Of a DNA stretch of 64,000 nucleotides, positions 36,030 to 43,100 are shown piece after piece. Source of the stretch: Lysobacter sp. 5GHs7-4 (GTDB lineage: Bacteria > Pseudomonadota > Gammaproteobacteria > Xanthomonadales > Xanthomonadaceae); the NCBI RefSeq assembly GCF_021284765.1, contig NZ_CP089924.1, positions 4,645,886 to 4,709,885 on the forward strand, read 5' to 3'. Both the position numbers and the translations under genes were made by a program. Every line of letters begins with the position of its first letter. Position 1 is the stretch's first letter. The notes beneath the pieces are model-generated. The model made no database searches and was not told the DNA's origin. It saw nothing but the letters and a program-made list of their open reading frames with translations.

Positions 36030-36062
36030 GCGATGGCGGGCGCATTCGGTGCTCGCCATCGC
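36030..36062 (+). terminator. Stem-loop after ndh
   Basis: GCGATGGCG (36030-36038) and CGCCATCGC (36054-36062) are perfect 9-bp arms with a 15-nt loop, 8 bp after the stop. There is no T run, so the role as terminator is tentative. Confidence 0.4.
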
Positions 36063-36136
36063 GGCGTCTTCGTGCGCCCGATCGCGTGCGCGACGTTAGC
36101 GCCATGCGCTGCCGCGCATGCCCCGCAACCCCCTTA

Positions 36137-36247
36137 CCCGTCATTCCGGCGAAAGCCGGAACCCATTTTGACGTTCCGCAACGCCACGGCGCGTGGCGTC
36201 AGCCGGAGCAAGATCAAGATGGGTTCCGGCTTTCGCCGGAATGACGG
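36137..36247. repeat. Inverted pair of the GGCGAAAGCC repeat
   Basis: 36137-36172 carries CGTCATTCCGGCGAAAGCC, and 36211-36247 carries the same element reversed (GGTTCCGGCTTTCGCCGGAA then TGACGG). The 423-bp gap between ndh and rpoH contains this pair and the tandem array that follows; no gene is supported in it. Other copies are near 15626 and 17008. Confidence 0.65.
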
Positions 36248-36331
36248 CATTGCGAATGACGGCGTTGCGAGTAACGTCACCGCGAATGACGGCATTGGGA
36301 GTGACGGCGCTGCGAACGATGGAGTTGCGGA
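36242..36331. repeat. Six tandem 15-bp units (minisatellite)
   Basis: Units of TGACGGCATTGCGAA start at 36242, 36257, 36272, 36287, 36302 and 36317, with 1-7 differences between copies. The first unit starts exactly at the TGACGG end of the neighbouring dispersed repeat, which suggests growth from it. It is noncoding in this reading. Unit number may vary between strains. Confidence 0.75.
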
Positions 36332-36392
36332 CGGCGACTCAGGCGCGCAGCGACGAAACCCATACAACAGCAGAAAACCCCGACCCACAACG

Positions 36393-36420
36393 CGAATGGC
36401 CCGGTTTCCCGGGCCATTCG
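36393..36420 (-). terminator. Terminator stem-loop after rpoH
   Basis: CGAATGGCCCGG-TTTC-CCGGGCCATTCG has perfect 12-bp arms, 25 bp beyond the rpoH stop on the minus strand. A GGGGTTTTC stretch lies about 15 nt further on that strand. Confidence 0.6.
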
Positions 36421-36444
36421 ATGCTTGCAGCTTGCGCGTGCGGA

Positions 36445-37332
<888 letters not shown>

Positions 37333-37368
37333 CTTAGCAGTCGGGGTCTAAGACTGCTAAAGACCCCG
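37333..37368 (-). promoter_or_regulatory. rpoH leader with two mutually exclusive hairpins
   Basis: On the minus strand the 36 nt before the ATG at 37332 read, as RNA: CGGGGUCU, UUAGCAGU, CUU, AGACCCCG, ACUGCUAA, G, then AUG. Segment 1 pairs perfectly with segment 3 (8 bp; 37361-37368 with 37342-37349). Segment 2 pairs perfectly with segment 4 (8 bp; 37353-37360 with 37334-37341). The two stems interleave and cannot form together because the connecting loops are 0, 3 and 0 nt. The second stem covers the sequence ending one base before the start codon. This suggests a switch or thermosensor, by inference. Confidence 0.6.
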
Positions 37369-37634
37369 GAAGTTCCGCAGTGTTGCGTGGATAGAACGAA
37401 TCCAGACCCCGCGCCGGTATCGACCGGGCCTTGGACACTCGCCCCAACTATGAAAAATTAACTATAAAAATCAGCTGCTTATCAAATCACACCTGGGGTA
37501 TCCGAAGGGTGAACACCGCCGCGGGCACGGCGAGGTACGTGAACGGGCCCTATAGCGAGCTGGGGCCGGCCGGCACGGGCACAAGCCCCCTCTTTCGGCA
37601 GGGGTAGGCGGTCGCGCCGTTGGTCGGTCCGGTC
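37369..37634. other. Gap between rpoH and a divergent TetR gene
   Basis: No gene is seen. 37446-37490 is strikingly AT-rich (AACTATGAAAAATTAACTAT and following) compared with the window, and likely contains promoter or UP-type elements, most plausibly for rpoH on the minus strand. No convincing -35/-10 pair was assigned. Confidence 0.4.
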
Positions 37635-37680
37635 TTGCGTCGGGCCATCATCGCCCAATATGATTGAGTACGCACTCAAT
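37635..37680 (+). promoter_or_regulatory. Promoter and TetR-type operator of the TetR/SDR unit
   Basis: A -35 like TTGCGT (37635-37640), an 18-bp spacer and a good -10 TATGAT (37659-37664) are followed by the palindrome ATTGAGT-ACGC-ACTCAAT (37663-37680) overlapping the -10. The TetR gene starts at 37694, so the 5' leader would be short. A related half-site pair recurs upstream of the SDR gene at 38301-38318. Confidence 0.65.
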
Positions 37681-37693
37681 TACATGCCGCGCC

Positions 37694-38263
37694 ATGGCCC
37701 GCCCCAAGAGCGAAGACAAACGCAACGCCATCCTCGCCGCCGCCATCCAGGCGATCGCCGAGCAGGGCGCGAGCGCGCCGACGTCGAAGATCGCCCAGCG
37801 CGCGGGCGTGGCCGAGGGCACCTTGTTCACCTACTTCAGCACCAAGGACGAGCTGTTCAACCAGCTGTATCTGGAGATCAAGACCGAACTGCACGGCATC
37901 ATGCTGGCCACCTATCCGCGCGAGGCGGCGTTGAAGGAGCGCATGCGCCATGCGTTCTGCAACTACGTCGGCTGGGGCGTGCGCCATCCGGCCAAGCGCA
38001 AGGCGATCGCGCAACTGGGCGCCAGCGAACGCGTGACCGAGCAGACCCGCGCCGAGGCGGCGCAGCTGTTCGCGCAGCTCGGCGCGCTGCTGCAGGAAAG
38101 CACCGCGGAAGGCACGCTGCGCGGCCTGCCGCAGCCGTTCGTGTCCGCGATCATGGCGGCCCTGGCCGACACCACCATGGAATTCGCCGCGCGCGAACCG
38201 GAACACGCGCAGCGCTACATCGATTCGGGTTTCGAAGCGTTCTGGAACGCCACCTCGCACTGA
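37694..38263 (+). CDS. TetR family transcriptional regulator
   Basis: A 189-aa repressor-like protein. The helix-turn-helix is TSKIAQRAGVAEGTLFTYFS (about residues 30-50), followed by the C-terminal ligand/dimer domain. The ATG at 37694 (MARPKSEDKRNAIL) is chosen; the upstream TTG at 37664 lies inside the operator. It probably represses itself and the SDR gene downstream through TGAGT/ACTCA half-sites. The inducer is unknown. Confidence 0.9.
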   Translation: MARPKSEDKRNAILAAAIQAIAEQGASAPTSKIAQRAGVAEGTLFTYFSTKDELFNQLYLEIKTELHGIMLATYPREAALKERMRHAFCNYVGWGVRHPAKRKAIAQLGASERVTEQTRAEAAQLFAQLGALLQESTAEGTLRGLPQPFVSAIMAALADTTMEFAAREPEHAQRYIDSGFEAFWNATSH

Positions 38264-38300
38264 TCGGCGCCGACGCGCCGTGTTTATTTGTCCGATTTAA

Positions 38301-38318
38301 TGAGTGATTAAGCACTCA
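38301..38318 (+). promoter_or_regulatory. Second TGAGTG-CACTCA operator, before the SDR gene
   Basis: TGAGTG-ATTAAG-CACTCA is an 18-bp near-palindrome with a TTAA centre, 40 bp before the SDR start. It shares the TGAGT/ACTCA half-sites with 37663-37680 but with a wider spacing (8 rather than 4 between the five-base half-sites). It is a candidate second site for the same TetR. Confidence 0.5.
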
Positions 38319-38357
38319 AATACGTTTTTCTCCCCTACTCCCATCAGGTACCCGCTC

Positions 38358-39221
38358 ATGTCCTCTCAAGTCTGGTTGGTCACCGGCAGTTCCCGCGGCC
38401 TTGGCCGCCATATCGTCGAAGCCGCGCTCGCCGCCGGCGAACGCGTGGTCGCGACCGCACGCGATCCCGACACCCTCGCCGACCTGGTCGCGCGCTACCC
38501 CGGGCAGGTCCGCGCGTTCGCGCTCGACGTCACCGACGCCAAGGCCGCGCGCTCCGCGGTGCAGGCCGCGATCGACGCCTACGGCCGCCTCGACGTGCTG
38601 GTCAACAACGCCGGCTACGGTCAGTTGGCGCCGTTCGAGCAAACCGACGAAGCCGCCTTCCGCGCCCAGATCGACACCAACTTCTACGGCGTGGTCCACC
38701 TGACCCGCGCCGCCCTGCCGGTGATGCGCTCGCAACGCGGCGGCCGCATCCTGCAGATCTCCTCGGTCGGCGGCCGCATGGGAGCGCCCGGCCTCACCGC
38801 CTACCAGGCCGCGAAGTGGGCGGTCGGCGGTTTCAGCGAAGCGTTGAGTCACGAAGTCGCGCCGCTGGGCATCCGCATCAGCGTGCTCGAACCCGGCGGC
38901 ATGCGCACCGGCTGGGGCGAAATCGCCGGCCGCGACCTGCCCGAAATCTGGCCCGACTACCGTCCCTCGGTCGGCGCCCTGGCGGACTTGCTGGCGCAGT
39001 ACGTCGGCAACGAGAACGGCGACCCGGCCAAGGTCGCGCTGGCGGTGCTCACCGTCGCGCGCGCCGAAGACCCGCCGCTGCATCTGCTGCTGGGCAGCGA
39101 CGCGCTGCACTTCGTCGACGCCGCCGAATCCGCGCGTGCGGCGCAGGCGCGGCATTGGCGCGAGCTCAGCGTGTCGATCGACCATGGCGCGCCGGCGATC
39201 CCCTCGCTGCCGCAAGCCTGA
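38358..39221 (+). CDS. SDR family oxidoreductase (TetR-controlled)
   Basis: A 287-aa classical short-chain dehydrogenase: TGSSRGLGRHIV, NNAGYGQLAPFE, Ser in ISSVGGRMG, and YQAAK with Tyr and Lys. The C-terminal region resembles the SDR group often paired with a TetR regulator (family knowledge). The ATG at 38358 gives MSSQVWLVTGSSRGLG. The substrate is unknown. Confidence 0.88.
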   Translation: MSSQVWLVTGSSRGLGRHIVEAALAAGERVVATARDPDTLADLVARYPGQVRAFALDVTDAKAARSAVQAAIDAYGRLDVLVNNAGYGQLAPFEQTDEAAFRAQIDTNFYGVVHLTRAALPVMRSQRGGRILQISSVGGRMGAPGLTAYQAAKWAVGGFSEALSHEVAPLGIRISVLEPGGMRTGWGEIAGRDLPEIWPDYRPSVGALADLLAQYVGNENGDPAKVALAVLTVARAEDPPLHLLLGSDALHFVDAAESARAAQARHWRELSVSIDHGAPAIPSLPQA

Positions 39222-39335
39222 GGACGCGGCCATGACCTCGATCCCGCACCCTCCGACTGCGCCGCGAGACCGCCGCGCGGCGATCGCCCAAATAACCGGC
39301 ACGCAATGGCGTCGGCATGACCCCGGAGCCTGCGC

Positions 39336-40016
39336 ATGAACGTGTTGATCTTCGGCGCCACCGGCATGGTCGGCCAGGGCGTGCTGCGCGAATGCCTGCT
39401 GGCCGCCGACGTCGCGCGCGTGCGCACCGTCGGACGCAACGCGACCGGGCTGAGCGATCCCAAACTCGAGGACATCGTTCACGCCGACTTGAACGACTAC
39501 CGCGCCATCGAACACCGGCTGCGCGACATCGACGCCTGCTTCTTCTGTCTGGGCGTGTCCTCGGCCGGCATGAACGAGGCCGACTACAGCCGCATCACCT
39601 ACGACTACACCCTGGCCGCCGCGCAAACCCTGGCGCGGCTGAATCCGCGCATGAGCTTCGTCTACGTGTCCGGCGCCAGCACCGACAGCAGCGAGCGCGG
39701 CCGCAGCATGTGGGCGCGGGTCAAGGGCCGGACCGAGAACGCGCTGCAGCGGCTGCCGTTCAAGGCGGTGTATCTGTTCCGTCCGGGCGTGATCCAACCG
39801 CTGCACGGCGCGGTGTCGAGCACGCGTTCGTATCGTTGGTTCTACGCCTTGACCAAACCGCTGCTGTCGCCGCTGCGGGCCCTGTTTCCGAATCGGATCC
39901 TGAGCACCGAGGGCATCGGTCTGGCGATGCTGGAGGCCGCGCGTCACGGCGCGCCCAAAGCGGTGCTGGAATCGCGCGACATCAACGCCCTGGCGGCGGC
40001 GCGCCCGCATGGCTAG
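39336..40016 (+). CDS. NAD(P)H-binding epimerase-like protein
   Basis: A 226-aa atypical SDR. It has an N-terminal Rossmann loop (VLIFGATGMVGQGVLRECL), FVYVSGAST, and KGRTENALQRLPFKAVYLFRPGV, as in epimerase or HTATIP2-like small proteins. It lacks a classical Tyr-x-x-x-Lys triad in the usual place, so it may bind cofactor without typical catalysis. It is the last plus-strand gene before the convergent NRPS gene. Confidence 0.8.
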   Translation: MNVLIFGATGMVGQGVLRECLLAADVARVRTVGRNATGLSDPKLEDIVHADLNDYRAIEHRLRDIDACFFCLGVSSAGMNEADYSRITYDYTLAAAQTLARLNPRMSFVYVSGASTDSSERGRSMWARVKGRTENALQRLPFKAVYLFRPGVIQPLHGAVSSTRSYRWFYALTKPLLSPLRALFPNRILSTEGIGLAMLEAARHGAPKAVLESRDINALAAARPHG

Positions 40017-40103
40017 GCGCTCGCCGCCGACGCGCCGACGGCGCACGCGCGGTCCGGGTTGGCGCGACCAGCCGTGGACCGGCGCGAGCTTGGCGCGACC
40101 GAC

Positions 40104-43100
40104 CTAGGGATCCCGCGCGGCGCGACCGATGCGCAGCAGCGTCGTGCGCAGCCGGCGCCAACCACGCTCCAGCATTCCGCCCAGCGAGCGCATCGTTGGC
40201 GGCCGCGAATTCGCGGCCACCTGCTTGGCCAGGACATGCAGGCTGCCGGTTGCGAGCTGAAGCATGGTGATCCTGGCGCCGGTCAGGGCTTCGATTCGTG
40301 CGACGGCCCGCATCGCCAACAAGGAATGGCCGCCCAGTTCGAAGAAGTTGTCGTGGCGTCCGACCCGCACCACACCGATCAGCTCCTTCCAGATGTCGGC
40401 GATCGCCTGTTCGATGTCGCCGCAGGGCGGCTCGAAGTCCGAACCGGCTTGCGCGGCGTCGGGCGCCGGCAGGGCGGCGCGGTCCAGCTTGCCGTTGGGC
40501 GCCAGCGGCAGGCTCGGCAGAAACTGGATGTGGCTGGGCACCATGTACTCGGGGAGCGCCGCGCGCAGGTGCGCGCGCAGCGCGTTCGCGTCGGGCGCGT
40601 CCGCCGTCGCGACCACGTAGGCGACCAGGCGCGCATCCCCCGAGGCTTCATTGCGCACCACCACGACCGAATGCGCGACCTGCGGATGGGCGAGCAGGCG
40701 GGCTTCGATCTCTCCTGGCTCGATGCGGTGTCCGCGCAACTTCACTTGAAAGTCCAGCCGCCCCAGATGCTCGAGCAAGCCGTCGGCGCACCAGCGCCCG
40801 CGATCCCCGGTTCGATACAGGCGCGCATCGGGCCGGTCGTCGAAGGGATCCCCGACGAAACGTTGCGCGGTCAGCTCGGGGCGGTCGTGATAGCCCAGGC
40901 TGAGCCCGGCGCCGCCGATGTAGATCTCGCCCGCCACGTCGAGCGGGCAAGGGCGCAGGTGGGCGTCGAGCACATGGATGCTGGTATTGGCGATGGGACC
41001 GCCGATCGATATGGCGCGGTCGGCGCCGACCCGCCAGCACGTCGACCAGACCGTGGTCTCGGTGGGGCCATAGAGGTTCCACGTTTCTCCGCTGCGCGCG
41101 AGCAGCTGTTTGGACAGATCCTCGGCCAAGGCCTCGCCACCGACCAGAGCCTTGAAGTGGGCGCCCCCCTGCCAGCCGGCCTCGACCAGCATGCGCCAGG
41201 TCGCCGGCGTGGCCTGCATGACGGTCGCCTGGCTGGATTCCAATAGGCCGCGCAACGCGACGCCGTCCAACGCCACCTCACGGCTGGCGATGACCGCCTC
41301 CGCGCCGACGCACAAGGGCAGCAGCAACTCCAGGGCGGCGATGTCGAAACTCAGGGTCGTTACCGCCATCAGCCGGTCGGACGCGGCCAGTCCGGGCACG
41401 GACGCCATGCTGGCCAGAAAGTTCTCCAGCGCCCGATGCGGCACGACCACTCCCTTGGGCGTTCCTGTCGAACCGGAGGTGTAGATCACATAAGCCGGAT
41501 CTTCCTCGCGCGCATCGCGTTGCGGATCCGCAGCCCACGCGATGTCGGTTCCGTCGTCCGCCTCCGCGAGCACGTCGGCGAGCAGCAAGATGCGCTCCGG
41601 AGGCACGATCGTCCCCCAGCGTCCCGAGACGCCCACGATCAGGTCCAATGCCGCGTCGCCGGCCATATAGGCCAGACGCGAGCACGGATACTCGGGATCG
41701 AGCGGCACGTAGGCGCCGCCCGCCCGCAGGATCGCCAGCAGCGTCACCACCATCCCCGTGCCGCGCGGCAGACACACGCCGACCCGGGAGCCGCGCGCCA
41801 CCCCGCGCGCGCGCAACACGCGCGCCACCCGTTCCACGCGAGTGCAGAGCGCTCGATAGCTCAAGCGCTCGTCGCCGAAGCGCAGCGCCGGTGCGTCGGG
41901 ATGCCGGCTCATCTGCGCAGCCACTTGGTCCACTACGCGACCGGCCCGCCCCTGCGGGCGAGCGGTCGCATTGCAATCGACTACGAGCCGCCGATATTCA
42001 TCGCCAGGCAGCACGTCGAGCGTGGCGATGTCGTCGTCGCCGCCGGCTTCCAAGGCCGACACCAGCGCCGCGATCGCGGCGGACGCATACGCAGCGATAC
42101 GCGCCGGATCGGCCCCGGCGATGCACTGAGCGGTGATGGCGAAGCCGTCGCTGGACTGGTCTATCGTCAGGGAAATCGGATAGTTGGTGCGCTCCTCGTC
42201 GGACAGCAGGGTCAGGCCGAACAGGTCCGGATTGCGGGGCACGCCGCTGCCTGGCTCGAAGCGCCCACGGGCGCTGTGCCGGTAGTTGAGCAAGGAGTTG
42301 AACAGCGGCGAGTGCGGCGGCACGGCACTGCAGGATTTCGCCAGCACCAGCGGCGCGTGCTCGTGTTCCACCAGTTCCGCCAACTGCGCATGCACCGTCG
42401 CGACGGTCCGGCGCACGCTGCGTTGCGCCAGCTTGACGCGCAGCGGCAGCGTGTTCATCAACAGACCCACGCATCCGCTGGTCTCGTCGCCCGTGGCCAG
42501 GCGGCCGGACAGCACGGTACCGAAGACGACGTCGTCGGTGCCGGCGCAACGCGCGAGCACCATCGCCCAAGCCACATGGAACAGCACCGCCGCGCTGACG
42601 CCCGCCGCGCGTGCCGCTGCGGTCAGCCGCGCGTACATCGCCGGGTCCAACCGGATCCGGCTTTCCGACGCCTGATGGCCATCGTTGCGGACATCGACCA
42701 ACCCAAACGGAGTCGTGGGTTCGGACAGGTCGCCGAGCTCGCGCTCGAAATAGGCTTTCGCGTCGCCCTGGTCGCGGGACAGGATCTGGCCGACGAAGGT
42801 ACGGTACGGCACCGGCGCGGGCAGGCTTTCCGCCGCGCCCGCCAGGATCGCCGCGACCTCATCCCATAGCAGCTCTTCGGAGACGCGGTCGTTGACGATG
42901 TGGTGCGACAGCAAGGCCAGAGTGGAACCGTCGCCGTTCTCGTCGTCCACCATGACCGCGGAGAACAGCGGCGCTTCGTTGAGCGCCATGCGTCGCGTCA
43001 GCGGATCGGTCCGCGCCAGCAGGCGCGCGCGGCCGTGGCGCCTGCCGCGAAGCCGGACCACCGGCAGTCGCGCGTGGCGCAACACCACCTGCACCGGCTG

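Noticed and set aside
36242..36331. CRISPR-like array
   Set aside because: The repeat unit is 15 bp with no spacers between units, and no cas genes are in the window.
37333..37368. H-type pseudoknot before rpoH
   Set aside because: The two stems interleave as in a pseudoknot, but the loops crossing 8-bp stems are 0 nt long, which is sterically impossible. Competing hairpins are the better reading.
39232..39339. Short frame between the SDR and the epimerase-like gene
   Set aside because: It is about 35 codons without family resemblance or conserved features, and ends at the next gene's start.
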